This document shows positions 16,993 through 25,488 of a stretch of DNA of 64,000 nucleotides, piece after piece. Position 1 is the first letter of the stretch. Each line of letters starts with the position of its first letter. Origin of the DNA: Nocardiopsis sp. N85 (GTDB lineage Bacteria > Actinomycetota > Actinomycetes > Streptosporangiales > Streptosporangiaceae); assembly GCF_028882275.1 (NCBI RefSeq), contig NZ_JARBUT010000020.1, forward strand, positions 54,813 to 118,812, read 5' to 3'. Both the position numbers and the translations under genes were made by a program. Under the pieces are notes generated by a model. It was given only the letters and a program-made list of their open reading frames with translations, ran no database searches and was not told the origin of the DNA.

Positions 16993-18324
16993 GTGTCCGA
17001 AACACTGTTCGACGACGCCGGGGCCGAGGCCGCCAGGGGACAGGAGCCGCTCGCCGTGCGCATGCGGCCGCGCACCCTCGACGAGGTCATGGGCCAACGC
17101 CACCTCCTGGGCTCGGGCAGTCCGCTGCGCCGCCTGGTCGAGGACGACGCGCCCATGTCCGTGTTCCTGTGGGGTCCGCCGGGGACCGGCAAGACCACCC
17201 TGGCCACCGTGGTCAGCAAGGCCACCAGGCGTCGCTTCGTGGAACTGTCCGCGGTCAACGCCGGGGTCAAGGACGTGCGCGCGGTCATCGAGGAGGCCCG
17301 CCGGCGCATGGGCATGAACGGCACCCGCACCCTGCTGTTCGTCGACGAGGTCCACCGCTTCAACAAGACCCAGCAGGACGCCCTGCTGCCCGCGGTGGAG
17401 AACCGGTGGGTCAGCTTCATCGGCGCCACCACCGAGAACCCCTTCTTCTCCGTGGTCGGCCCGCTGCTGTCCCGCTCCCTGCTGCTGACCCTGGAATCCC
17501 TGGACGACGCCGACGTGCGTGTCCTGCTGTCGCGCGCGCTGACCGACGAACGCGGACTGGACGGGCGCTACACGCTCACCGACGAGGCCGCCGACCACCT
17601 GGTGCGGCTGGCCGGCGGCGACGGCCGGCGCTCCCTCACCTACCTGGAGGCCGGCGCCCTCGTGGCCGGGCCGCCCGCCGCCGAACCGGTGGAGATCACC
17701 GCCGAGCACGTCGAGAGCGCCGTGGACCGCCACGCCGTGCGCTACGACCGCTCCGGAGACCAGCACTACGACGTCGTCAGCGCGTTCATCAAGAGCATGC
17801 GCGGCAGTGACCCCGACGCGGCCCTGCACTACCTGGCCCGCATGATCGAGGCGGGGGAGGATCCCCGGTTCATCGCTCGCCGCATCGTCGTGCACGCCAG
17901 CGAGGACGTCGGCATGGCCGACCCCACCGCGCTCCAGACGGCCGTGGCCGCCGCACAGGCGGTCGAACTCATCGGCATGCCGGAGGCGCGCATCAACCTC
18001 GCCCAGGCGGTGATCCACATCAGCCTGGCGCCCAAGTCCAACGCCGTCATCACCGCCATCGACGCCGCCATGGCCGACGTGCGCAAGGGCAACGCCGGGC
18101 CGGTCCCCTCCCACCTGCGGGACGGCCACTACAAGGGCGCCGCCGACCTCGGCCACGGCAAGGGCTACCGCTACGCCCACGACTACCCGGGCGGGGTCGC
18201 GCCCCAGACGCACGCGCCCGAGGGCCTCACCGACCGCGAGTACTACCGGCCGACCGAACACGGCGCCGAACGCCGCATCTCCGAGGTCCTGCGACGCATC
18301 AAGGGCGTTCTGCGCGGCGGGTGA
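16993..18324 (+). CDS. rarA: Replication-associated recombination protein A (AAA+ ATPase)
   Basis: The RarA/MgsA/WRNIP1 family acts at stalled replication forks. The 443-residue product has Walker A GPPGTGKTT (Lys67), Walker B LLFVDEVHRFN, the sensor-1 region FIGATTENP, and the C-terminal tetramerisation and MgsA domains with HYDVVSAFIKSMRGSDPDAA (19-20 residues, conserved). The GTG at 16993 starts exactly at the family start. This is a conserved neighbour of the alaS region in actinobacteria. Confidence 0.95.
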   Translation: MSETLFDDAGAEAARGQEPLAVRMRPRTLDEVMGQRHLLGSGSPLRRLVEDDAPMSVFLWGPPGTGKTTLATVVSKATRRRFVELSAVNAGVKDVRAVIEEARRRMGMNGTRTLLFVDEVHRFNKTQQDALLPAVENRWVSFIGATTENPFFSVVGPLLSRSLLLTLESLDDADVRVLLSRALTDERGLDGRYTLTDEAADHLVRLAGGDGRRSLTYLEAGALVAGPPAAEPVEITAEHVESAVDRHAVRYDRSGDQHYDVVSAFIKSMRGSDPDAALHYLARMIEAGEDPRFIARRIVVHASEDVGMADPTALQTAVAAAQAVELIGMPEARINLAQAVIHISLAPKSNAVITAIDAAMADVRKGNAGPVPSHLRDGHYKGAADLGHGKGYRYAHDYPGGVAPQTHAPEGLTDREYYRPTEHGAERRISEVLRRIKGVLRGG

Positions 18325-18417
18325 CCCCCCACCGCGCGAGGCGTCCCCAGGCGGCTCGCGCGCCCACGGGGTTCCGAGGGCCGGCGGAGGAGGCGACTCC
18401 GAAGAACAGGGCCGCCG

Positions 18418-18443
18418 GCCGCCCGTGAAGGGCGACGGGCGGC
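18418..18443. terminator. Convergent terminator between rarA and the pseudokinase
   Basis: A perfect 9-bp stem GCCGCCCGT/ACGGGCGGC with an 8-nt loop lies 17 bp beyond the kinase-like gene's stop and 94 bp after rarA. It can act on both strands. Confidence 0.7.
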
Positions 18444-18459
18444 ACCCGCGGAACACGCC

Positions 18460-19989
18460 TCAATCGGTGAACAACTCCGTGATCCCTACGATCTCCCGGG
18501 GTCCGTCGCCCTCGGGCTCCTCGTCGGAGAAGGTGACCTCGACGATCACCACCGGTCCCCAGGACAGGTAGTCGATGAAGTCGCGGCCGGTCAGCTCCCA
18601 GGTGCCGCGCCCCTCCTCGTCCAGGAAGACGTGTTCCGGAGCGGCGCAGAACTTCGCGCACAACACCTCGGCCTCGGGGGAGATGACCGCGTCGTCGGCC
18701 TCCCCCGCCTCCTCCCACTGCTCGGCCCACTCCTGGTGGGTGGGCACGCCCTGGCCGCGTTCGGGTTCGTCGTCACGGTCCACGGGCGTGTAGACCCACG
18801 GGCCCTCCAGGACCTCCTCCTGCTCGGCCGGGTCGAACCGCACCACCAGGGTCCGGGGCTCCTCCGGGGAGGGGCTCGCGGCGGGCTCCTCATCCACGGC
18901 GTCGGAGACCAGCGCCTCGTCGTCCGAGGGGCCCACCAGTCGGGAGACCCCCCACACGCCCGCGCCGACCAGGACCACCGCGAGCGCGCCCGCGCCCACC
19001 ATGATCGGTTTCCGCAGCGATCGCTCCCGGGGTGCGCGCCCCTCCAGCCGGATCACCCTGGGCACCCGCTGGGCCGGTTCGACCGCGCTCCACTCGCGTT
19101 CCAGCAGGGCGGCCAGCCGATCGCGGTCGGGTACCTCGGCGTCCTCGCGGCCGTTCTCCCGCTGCCAGACCGCGATGACCGCGCCGATCACCTCCCGCAG
19201 GCTCGGCCGTGCCTCCGGATCGGGGTCCAGGGCCCGTTTCACCACCGGCACCAGCCCCTTGACCAGGCCGGTCAGGTTGTGGTCGCCGCTCTCGGCCCGC
19301 CGGGCGATCTCCTCCGGCTCACCCGGACCGAAGGGCAGCCGCCCGGTACCGGCGAACGCGATGACGGCGCCCCAGGCGAAGACGTCGGCGGCGGGGGAGG
19401 CCTCCGCCCCGCGGAAGCGTTCGGGGCTCATCCAGGTGACGCCCGGACCGTTCGGGTCCACCTCGGAGACCGCGCAGTCCATGATGTGCGGCCCGTGCGA
19501 TTCGAGCAGCACCTTCTCCGGGTTCAGCGACCCGTGCGCCACGCCCCGACCGTGCAGCGCCGAGAGGCCGTCCGCCAGCCCCACGGCCAGCGCGATGAGC
19601 TTTCCGGTGCCCACCCCGCCCCGTTTGGTCACGTAGTGGGACAGCCGCTCGCCCTCCATGTAGGGCATCGACAGCCACGGTCGCTCGGACCGCCCGTCGA
19701 AGGTCGTCGGCACCACCACGCGCGTCGGATCCACCCGGGTCAGGGCGGTCAACCGCCGCACGAGCGCCTCGCGGTCCGGACCGGGGTCGCGCAGGACCTT
19801 CACGGCGATGAGCCGATCGTTCGCGGTGGGGGAGGAGGCGTCCACCGCGGCGTAGACCGTCCCGGTGGCCCCCTGCCCCAACCGCCCGAGGACGAGATAG
19901 GGGCCTATCCGTGTCGGGTCGTCCGGATACAGCGGAGGAAGGTGCTCCGGTACCAGTACGGAGATCTCTCGGGGAGAACGAGGGCTCAT
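18460..19989 (-). CDS. Membrane-anchored serine/threonine protein kinase-like protein, predicted pseudokinase
   Basis: A 509-residue protein with a Hanks-type kinase fold (~27-300), a basic segment, one transmembrane helix (~345-368) and a ~140-residue acidic extracytoplasmic domain. The glycine loop (GRLGQGATGTVY) and the VAIK-type lysine (IAVKVL, Lys64) remain. The catalytic loop reads HGSLNPEKV instead of HRDLKPEN: the catalytic Asp is Ser154, the Lys is Asn156 and the Asn is Lys159. DFG is DCA (Asp171 kept). ATP binding is plausible but phosphotransfer is unlikely. ATG 19989 is preferred over the longer frame to 20115, which adds unrelated sequence. The extracellular part is not a PASTA array and its role is unknown. 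Confidence 0.88.
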   Translation of the reverse strand: MSPRSPREISVLVPEHLPPLYPDDPTRIGPYLVLGRLGQGATGTVYAAVDASSPTANDRLIAVKVLRDPGPDREALVRRLTALTRVDPTRVVVPTTFDGRSERPWLSMPYMEGERLSHYVTKRGGVGTGKLIALAVGLADGLSALHGRGVAHGSLNPEKVLLESHGPHIMDCAVSEVDPNGPGVTWMSPERFRGAEASPAADVFAWGAVIAFAGTGRLPFGPGEPEEIARRAESGDHNLTGLVKGLVPVVKRALDPDPEARPSLREVIGAVIAVWQRENGREDAEVPDRDRLAALLEREWSAVEPAQRVPRVIRLEGRAPRERSLRKPIMVGAGALAVVLVGAGVWGVSRLVGPSDDEALVSDAVDEEPAASPSPEEPRTLVVRFDPAEQEEVLEGPWVYTPVDRDDEPERGQGVPTHQEWAEQWEEAGEADDAVISPEAEVLCAKFCAAPEHVFLDEEGRGTWELTGRDFIDYLSWGPVVIVEVTFSDEEPEGDGPREIVGITELFTD

Positions 19990-20324
19990 GGGTGTCCTGT
20001 CGCGATGCTTCTGAAAGCCGGCGGGTGGTGGAGTGTCCGGACATCGTAGTGAAGATCCCGCTCCACGGTCATTCTCCCCGAGGAGAGGGAGGACGTCGAC
20101 GACCTCGTCCCGCACCGGCCATGTCCACCGGGTGTGTCGGCGAGGCCTACGCGCGCCCGTCGGCCCGACGCGATATGGTCGGCCGGAACCCGTCCCCCAC
20201 GGTACGCCCGAACCCCGGCACGCCGACGGGGCGGCCCGGCCCTCGACGTTCCCGGCGCACGCGCGCGAGAGGCCGAGGCGCGTACAACCCTCGAAGTGAC
20301 CCCTATCCGCCTTACGGAGCCCGC
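19990..20324. other. Divergent gap between the pseudokinase and the DUF948 gene
   Basis: A 335-bp gap that must hold two divergent promoters. I see no clear -10/-35 pair, repeat or RNA gene. Confidence 0.4.
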
Positions 20325-20717
20325 ATGCTTACCGGAGGAGAGGTCGCCGCGCTCGTCGCCGCGGTGGTCTGGGCGGTGCTCGCCACGTTCATGTGCGTGG
20401 CGCTCGTCAAACTGATCAAGCTCATCAACGCCGCGACGGCGGTGGTCTCGGAACTGGGCGATCGCACCCCGCCCCTGATGGACGACGTCGTCGCCACGGT
20501 CGAACGCGCCAACACCTCGCTGGAGCGCGTCGAGGAGATCACCGCCAACGCCCAGGCCACGAGCGAGGACGTGGCCACCATGACCGCGCTGACCCGTTCG
20601 GTGGTCACCGGCCCCCTCGTGAAGGTGGCGTCGTTGTCCTACGGGGTCCGCCGGGTCCTCGGACAGCGGCGCGCCCTGGCGGTCGTGCGCGGTCGCCGCC
20701 GGAGGGGATCGCGATGA
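20325..20717 (+). CDS. DUF948 domain membrane protein
   Basis: A 130-residue protein of the DUF948 family, common in Gram-positives and of unknown function. It has one N-terminal transmembrane helix (GEVAALVAAVVWAVLATFMC region, ~5-27). An amphipathic helical/coiled-coil segment (~30-95) follows, then a basic Arg-rich C terminus. ATG 20325 has GGAG 6 nt upstream. The gene overlaps the next by ATGA, implying coupled translation and probably a membrane complex of the two. Confidence 0.85.
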   Translation: MLTGGEVAALVAAVVWAVLATFMCVALVKLIKLINAATAVVSELGDRTPPLMDDVVATVERANTSLERVEEITANAQATSEDVATMTALTRSVVTGPLVKVASLSYGVRRVLGQRRALAVVRGRRRRGSR

Positions 20718-20986
20718 TCGGCCGACTGTTCTACCTCGCGGCCGGCGCGGCCCTGGGCGGTTACGCGGTGCACCGCGTCCACCGGGCCCGCCGCGCGCTC
20801 ACCCCCGGCGGGATCGCCGAGCGCGTCGAGGGCCGGGTCGGCGAGTACCGGGGCGCCCTGCGCGAACTCAACGAGGACCTGGCCGACGCCGTCCGCGAAC
20901 AGGAGGAGGAACTCCTGCGGGCCTACGCTCCCCGACGGGGACGGGCCCTACCGCCCGGTGCGCGGCGCGAACTCCCCGAGGACTGA
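20714..20986 (+). CDS. Small membrane-anchored protein, DUF6167-like
   Basis: A 90-residue protein. An N-terminal hydrophobic helix (LFYLAAGAALGGYAV) with a Gly-rich interior is followed by a charged helix (~30-75) and a basic tail. It starts at ATG 20714 overlapping the DUF948 stop. A gene of this type sits between DUF948 and alaS in related actinobacteria. Function unknown. Confidence 0.8.
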   Translation: MIGRLFYLAAGAALGGYAVHRVHRARRALTPGGIAERVEGRVGEYRGALRELNEDLADAVREQEEELLRAYAPRRGRALPPGARRELPED

Positions 20987-21694
20987 ACCGGGCCGGGTGG
21001 AGCCACGGCGTGTCCCGCACCGGGACGTCCCGTGACCCTCCGGGAACCCTCCGTGGGGCGTGGCGCGGGGACCGGGCACCACGCGAAGGCCTGACACGGA
21101 CCCCCGCGGCATCCCGGTCCCGGCCGCCCGCCGCGGTCCGACCCGACGGCGCCCCGCGCCCGCCGCACGCGCCCGAGTGTCCACGGGTACCCGCCCCGAC
21201 GCCCGACCGCACGCCGGGCACGGTCATCGCCGTCCGGGTGCCGATGTCCATCGGCGCCGTGGTGGGCCTGCCGCCCGCCGTCGTCCTCACCCTCGCCCTC
21301 GGGGGCGAGAGCCCCCTCGCCCTCCTCCCGGGCCCGGGGTCTTCGGCACCCACGGCGGCGGCTCCCCGGCGCGGGTTCCCCGCGCCGGGCCCCACCCCCG
21401 GCGTCCGATCGCTCGCGGGGCGCCGTACGCCGATGACCCGGCGAGGGCCCCGCGAACCCGGCGTTTCCCGGTGGCCGACGACGATAGCCTTGGAACAACC
21501 GGGGCCCCGGCGTTGTCCTGAACAGGGCGGGGCCCGCACCGGCCGCGCCCCTCGGGCCGCGGCCGCGGAGGAAATCGCACGCATCCGCGTGGTCGTCCCC
21601 CCTACCATTGGGCGACCGAACGACCACGCGCAACCAGATCCCGGGCCGGGACCGGCCCGCCGAGGGCGGCGGAGCCGAGCACAGGAGGGCATCA
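20987..21694. other. Gene-free region before alaS
   Basis: 708 bp, the longest internal gap. A short stem GTCCCG/CGGGAC (21012-21026) may end the DUF948 unit. An 8-bp stem GGGCCCCG/CGGGGCCC spans 21502-21535, about 160 bp before alaS. Long open frames on both strands are Arg/Pro/Ala-rich, lack family similarity, and run into alaS or against it. I see no T-box or other known leader. Confidence 0.5.
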
Positions 21695-24364
21695 ATGGAG
21701 ACGGCAGAGATCGCGCGCCGCTTCCTCAGTTTCTTCGAGAAGAACGGACACACCGTGGTGCCCTCGGCGAGCCTCATCGCCGAAGACCCCACGCTGCTGC
21801 TGGTGCCCGCAGGCATGGTCCCCTTCAAGCCCTATTTCCTGGGCCAGCGCACCCCGCCCCACGACACCGCCACCAGTGTCCAGAAGTGCATCCGCACCAA
21901 GGACATCGAGGAGGTGGGCAAGACCTCCCGGCACGCCACCTTCTTCCAGATGCTCGGCAACTTCTCCTTCGGGGCCTACTTCAAGGAGCAGGCGATCCCG
22001 CTGGCGTGGGAACTCGTCACCACCCCCGTCGAGGACGGCGGCTTCGGCATCGACCCGGAGAGGCTGTGGGTGACCGTCTACCTCGACGACGACGAGGCCG
22101 AGGCGATCTGGCGCGACGAGGTGGGCGTGCGCCCCGAGCGCATCCAGCGCATGGGGATGGAGGAGAACTACTGGTCGATGGGCGTCCCCGGACCCTGCGG
22201 CCCCTGCTCCGAGATCTTCTACGACCGCGGTCCCGAGTACGGCGCCGAGGGCGGTCCCGAGGCGGACGAGAACCGCTACATCGAGATCTGGAACCTCGTC
22301 TTCATGCAGTACGAGCGGGGCGAGGGCGGCGACAAGTCCGGCTTCCCGATCCTCGGTGAGCTGCCCAAGAAGAACATCGACACCGGAATGGGGCTGGAGC
22401 GCCTCGCGGCGGTCCTCCAAGGCGTCGACAACATCTACGAGACCGACATCATCGGCCGTGTCCTGCACCGCGCCGCCGACCTCGCCGGCGTCCGCTACGG
22501 AGAGGACCACGAGCGGGACGTCCTGCTGCGCGTGGTCGCCGACCACGTGCGCAGCGCCGTCATGCTGGTCGGCGACGGCGTCAAGCCCGGCAACGAGAAG
22601 GCCGGCTACGTCCTGCGCCGCATCCTGCGCCGCTCCATCCGCAACATGCGCCTGCTCTCGGGCACCGAGACCGCGTTCATGCACGAACTCACCGCGGTCA
22701 GCATCGACGCGATGAAGGACATCTACCCGGACCTGCTCGACAAGGCCGACGTCGTCCACGGTGTCATCGACACCGAGGAGAAGAACTTCGCCGACACCCT
22801 GCGCGCGGGCACCACCCTGTTCACCCGGGCGGCCGAGCGCACCCGGCACGCCGGCGGCACCGTCTTCTCCGGCTCCGACGCCTTCCAGCTCCACGACACC
22901 TACGGCTTCCCCATCGACCTCACCCTGGAGATGGCGGCCGAGCAGGGGCTGAGCGTCGACGAGTCGGCCTTCCGCGAGCTCATGCAGAAGCAGAAGAACA
23001 CCGCGAAGGCCGACGCCAAGGCCAAGAAGCTCGGCAACGCCGACATCTCCCTGTACGCGCGACTGCTGGAGGGCGCCGGCACCACCGACTTCCTCGGCTA
23101 CACCGACGCCGCGAGCGAGTCGCACGTCAAGGGCATCGTGGTCGGCGGGATCTCCTCTCCCGTCGCGCGCCAGGGCGAGAAGGTCGAGATCGTCCTGGAC
23201 CGCACCCCGTTCTACGCCGAGAGCGGCGGGCAGCTGGCCGACACCGGCACGCTCACCGTCGACGGTCGGGCGATCGTGGACGTCGAGGACGTCCAGAAGC
23301 CCCTGCCGGGCCTGTTCGTCCACCGGGGCACCGTCCGCGCCGGCGAGGTCACCGTGGACGACACCGTGCACGCCGCGATCGACACCGGCCGTCGCCACGC
23401 CATCGAGCGCTCCCACTCGGCGACCCACCTCATCCACTCCGCGCTGCGCAACGCGCTGGGCCCGTCGGCGGGCCAGGCCGGCTCGGAGAACAGCCCCGGC
23501 AGGCTGCGCTTCGACTTCACCGCCGACAACGCGCTGGGCGAGTCCCGTCTGTCCGAGGTCGAGGAGGAGGTCAACACCGTCCTGGCCGGCGACATCGCGG
23601 TGCGCACCGAGGAGAAGAGCCTCGACGACGCGCTCAAGATGGGCGCCCTGGCCATGTTCGGCGAGAAGTACGGCGACCGCGTCCGCGTCGTGGAGATGAG
23701 CGAGTACTCCGTCGAGCTCTGCGGCGGCACCCACGTGCCCTCCACCGCGCGACTGGGCATCGTCAAGCTCCTGGGCGAGTCCTCCATCGGCTCGGGCGTG
23801 CGCCGGGTGGAGGCGGCGGTCGGTGTGGACGCCTTCAAGCGCCTCTCCAAGGAGTCGGCGCTGGTCGGTCGGCTCTCCGAGCAGCTCAAGACCCCGCGCG
23901 AGGAACTGCCCGAGCGCATCGACTCCATGGTCTCCCGGCTGCGCGCCGCGGAGAAGGAGATCGAGAAGCTGCGCGCCGCCCAGGTCCTCCAGGCCGCCGG
24001 CTCCATCGCGGAGAAGGCCCGGCGGCACGGTCCGGCCCTGGTCGTGGCGGAGACCGCCCCGGAGGGCACGGGCGGCGACGAGCTGCGCGCCCTGGTGGCC
24101 GACGTGCGCGGCCGCCTCGGTGAGAGCGAGCCCGTCGTCGTGGCGATGACCGCCGTTCCCAAGGACCGTCCGGTCGTGGTGATCGCGGTCAACAAGGCGG
24201 CGCAGAAGGCCGGCGTCAAGGCCGGCGACCTCGTGGGCGTCGCGGCCCGCGCGCTCGGCGGCGGTGGCGGGGGCAAGCCCGACATCGCCCAGGGCGGCGG
24301 TAGCGACGTCACGAAGATCGACGAGGCCCTGCGGGCCGTCGAAGCGCGCGTCGCGGGGGCCTGA
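21695..24364 (+). CDS. alaS: Alanyl-tRNA synthetase
   Basis: A class IIa synthetase with its own editing function. The 889 residues include the catalytic core (ETAEIARRFLSFFEKNGHTV to about 450, with GNFSFGAYFKE). The editing domain has zinc ligands HSATH (His574, His578) and CGGTH (Cys676, His680). A C-terminal oligomerisation/C-Ala domain with a coiled coil (~745-775) and a DHHA1-type end (GGGGGKPDIAQGGG) follows. ATG 21695 has AGGAGGG 5-6 nt upstream. It is full length with no odd features. Confidence 0.97.
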   Translation: METAEIARRFLSFFEKNGHTVVPSASLIAEDPTLLLVPAGMVPFKPYFLGQRTPPHDTATSVQKCIRTKDIEEVGKTSRHATFFQMLGNFSFGAYFKEQAIPLAWELVTTPVEDGGFGIDPERLWVTVYLDDDEAEAIWRDEVGVRPERIQRMGMEENYWSMGVPGPCGPCSEIFYDRGPEYGAEGGPEADENRYIEIWNLVFMQYERGEGGDKSGFPILGELPKKNIDTGMGLERLAAVLQGVDNIYETDIIGRVLHRAADLAGVRYGEDHERDVLLRVVADHVRSAVMLVGDGVKPGNEKAGYVLRRILRRSIRNMRLLSGTETAFMHELTAVSIDAMKDIYPDLLDKADVVHGVIDTEEKNFADTLRAGTTLFTRAAERTRHAGGTVFSGSDAFQLHDTYGFPIDLTLEMAAEQGLSVDESAFRELMQKQKNTAKADAKAKKLGNADISLYARLLEGAGTTDFLGYTDAASESHVKGIVVGGISSPVARQGEKVEIVLDRTPFYAESGGQLADTGTLTVDGRAIVDVEDVQKPLPGLFVHRGTVRAGEVTVDDTVHAAIDTGRRHAIERSHSATHLIHSALRNALGPSAGQAGSENSPGRLRFDFTADNALGESRLSEVEEEVNTVLAGDIAVRTEEKSLDDALKMGALAMFGEKYGDRVRVVEMSEYSVELCGGTHVPSTARLGIVKLLGESSIGSGVRRVEAAVGVDAFKRLSKESALVGRLSEQLKTPREELPERIDSMVSRLRAAEKEIEKLRAAQVLQAAGSIAEKARRHGPALVVAETAPEGTGGDELRALVADVRGRLGESEPVVVAMTAVPKDRPVVVIAVNKAAQKAGVKAGDLVGVAARALGGGGGGKPDIAQGGGSDVTKIDEALRAVEARVAGA

Positions 24365-24999
24365 GGCCGCGAGGGGCGTGAGGACGCCCACGGGGTCCCG
24401 GAGGCCCGCGGACGAGGCGTCTTCGAGGAGAGGGCACGTCGGCCGCGGGTCACCCCCTTCGAGGGCGGCCTCGCGTCTGACGGCGTGCCACGGCGGAGCA
24501 GGGGTTCGGCCCGGACCGGCGCACCGGGGCGGCGACCATCACACGGTCGCCGTCCCGGCGTGGTCTTCGCAACACGGACGTGGGAACGCGCCCGATCGCA
24601 CAACGATGGGTAACATCACGACCTGTGATGATCGGGACGAAGACGGTCGTTCTGTGCGTCCTTCGCGGTGCGATGGGCGCGCTCGGCCGCTCTGTGAGGG
24701 GATCCGGGTGACCTACACTCGGACTCGACGCCCATGACCACCCCTGGACCCGGCCGCCGACGGACCGAACCGGTCCGGGTCGTGTCACGGCGACCGCTAT
24801 CGGTGACCGAGGCTGCGTACGGTCATCGAATCGGGCATACTGTGGCGCGTCACAGCCGATCACACGGCTGTCTGCGCGGAGTTCCCGCGATCCACCTGAT
24901 GAACAGGACCACCGTGTCGAGGATTTCCCCATCGCGGTGCCGTGCCCGTAACGGGACGGCCCGTTCGTGCCGCGTCCCCGGAACAGGGGAGCGCTCCTC
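24365..24999. other. alaS-ruvX intergenic region
   Basis: 635 bp without a supported gene. A weak stem GGGCGT/ACGCCC (24374-24389) follows alaS. TACACT (24714-24719) and CATACT (near 24836) are possible -10 elements. Frames here, such as 24734-25003, are Arg/Ser-rich and unlike any family I know. Confidence 0.45.
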
Positions 25000-25488
25000 G
25001 TGAGGAACGGTGTGCGTCTGGCCGTCGACCCGGGCAACGCCCGCATCGGCGTGGCCGTCAGCGACCCCTCCGGTCTCCTCGCCAGCCCCCTGGAGACCGT
25101 CCCGCGCGGCAAGGGCGACAGGAACCGGATCGCCCTGCTGGTACTGGAGAGGGAGGCACGTGAGGTCATCGTGGGTTACCCTGCCTCTCTGTCAGGCGAG
25201 GAGGGGCCGGCCGCCCGGTCGGCCCGGGAGTTCGCGACGGCGCTGGCCGGACTCCTGCACCCCGTCCCCGTCCGCTTGGTCGACGAACGCCTCACCACGG
25301 TGACCGCACAGGGACATCTGCTCTCCGGAGCCTCCTTCAGCAAGAAGGGCGCCAAGGGCGGTCGCGCCCGTCGAACGGTCATCGACCAGGCGGCGGCCAC
25401 CGTCCTCCTACAGAGCGCTTTGGACCAGGAACGGTCGACAGGCCGGCCCCCGGGCGAGATCGTCCGCTCCAGCCAGGGAGAATCATGA
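25000..25488 (+). CDS. ruvX: Putative pre-16S rRNA nuclease / Holliday junction resolvase-like YqgF
   Basis: The RNase H-fold YqgF/RuvX family is involved in maturing the 5' end of 16S rRNA in E. coli. The product is 162 residues from GTG 25000. RLAVDPGNARIGVAVSD at the start supplies the first catalytic Asp (Asp10). LVDERLTTV carries the Glu, and RTVIDQAAATVLLQ carries the C-terminal Asp. GTG 25000 has AGGGGAG 8 nt upstream; GTG 24967 would add 11 residues without family similarity. The stop overlaps mltG by ATGA. Confidence 0.93.
   Translation: MRNGVRLAVDPGNARIGVAVSDPSGLLASPLETVPRGKGDRNRIALLVLEREAREVIVGYPASLSGEEGPAARSAREFATALAGLLHPVPVRLVDERLTTVTAQGHLLSGASFSKKGAKGGRARRTVIDQAAATVLLQSALDQERSTGRPPGEIVRSSQGES

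Noticed and set aside
20987..21694. T-box leader for alaS
   Set aside because: No T-box bulge sequence, specifier loop or antiterminator was found.
21692..24391. An 899-codon minus-strand frame opposite alaS
   Set aside because: alaS is unambiguous on the plus strand; the antisense translation is Val/Asp/Leu/Gly-rich without motifs, a common high-GC artefact.
24734..25003. An 89-codon frame between alaS and ruvX
   Set aside because: Arg/Ser-rich composition, no similarity, no ribosome binding site, and overlaps the ruvX start region.
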